Below, one piece after another: positions 63,973 through 64,000 of a stretch of 64,000 nt of DNA; within the stretch, counting starts at the first letter, position 1, and each line of letters starts with the position of its first letter. Both the position numbers and the translations under genes were made by a program. The notes under the pieces are model-generated. The model saw nothing but the letters and a program-made list of their open reading frames with translations. It did not search any database and was not told the origin of the DNA. The stretch is from Microlunatus sagamiharensis (GTDB taxonomy: Bacteria; Actinomycetota; Actinomycetes; Propionibacteriales; Propionibacteriaceae). The DNA lies in NCBI RefSeq assembly GCF_900105785.1, contig NZ_LT629799.1:620001-684000 (forward strand), read 5' to 3'.

Positions 63973-64000
63973 GGACGCCTGGCAGTCTGAGCCCGTGGAC

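Noticed and set aside
63973-64000. Start of a further gene at GTG 63995
   Set aside because: Only two codons are visible and no clear -10 or Shine-Dalgarno precedes it, so no call is made.

Overview
The window is GC-rich actinobacterial chromosome. GTG starts are common, many genes appear leaderless (a TANNNT -10 box ends 6-8 nt before the start codon), and the backbone gene order is tig-clpP1-clpP2-clpX ... valS-folC-DUF4233 ... ndk ... rne ... rplU-rpmA-obgE-proB, as in mycobacteria and streptomycetes. Gene content and style suggest a free-living Propionibacteriales-type organism (Propionibacteriaceae or Nocardioidaceae). That placement is an inference.

1-13 kb: the 5' part of an MHS-type MFS permease with a palindromic operator, a DUF4261 protein, a YlxP-like protein, a class I glutamine amidotransferase-like hydrolase, DinB, glycogen debranching enzyme GlgX, an aldo/keto reductase, an NCS1 permease with a Cys-rich tail, tRNA-Pro(TGG) and tRNA-Gly(TCC), a small P-loop kinase, and an NfeD-flotillin pair. 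13-18 kb: trigger factor and the ClpP1P2/ClpX protease, with a ClgR-type box before clpP1. 18-27.5 kb: a DUF559-like gene bracketed by inverted 61-bp repeats, glutathione peroxidase, a quinone oxidoreductase-like gene, valS, folC-DUF4233, and an SbmA/BacA/YddA-type ABC half-transporter.

27.5-44.6 kb: ndk, a six-gene Mrp Na+/H+ antiporter operon (mrpA/B fusion, C, D, E, F, G) whose genes all overlap by 4 nt, a TetR-hydrolase pair with its operator, the radical SAM gene TIGR03960, a PPOX-class flavoprotein, a divergent HxlR/aldo-keto reductase pair, TIGR03936, and RNase E/G behind a highly structured leader.

44.6-59.2 kb: an accessory block between rne and rplU. It holds an FprA-like reductase and an L-arabinose locus: a LacI regulator broken by a frameshift, two LacI-type operators, araD, araA, a ChvE/MmsA/MmsB-type sugar ABC transporter and an FGGY kinase. 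A blue-light BLUF protein, a 34-bp tandem repeat array, an aldose epimerase, and a three-gene unit (sugar epimerase-like, HipA-type kinase, DUF3037) follow. 59.2-64 kb: rplU-rpmA, obgE-proB, a third copy of the 61-bp element, a DUF1905/YdeI protein and an Ogt-type methyltransferase.

The most unusual features are the 61-bp box-N37-box element (two copies flanking one endonuclease-like gene in inverted orientation, one solo copy 44 kb away), the frameshifted arabinose repressor, the multi-hairpin rne leader, and a 17-bp hairpin between the arabinose binding-protein and ATPase genes.
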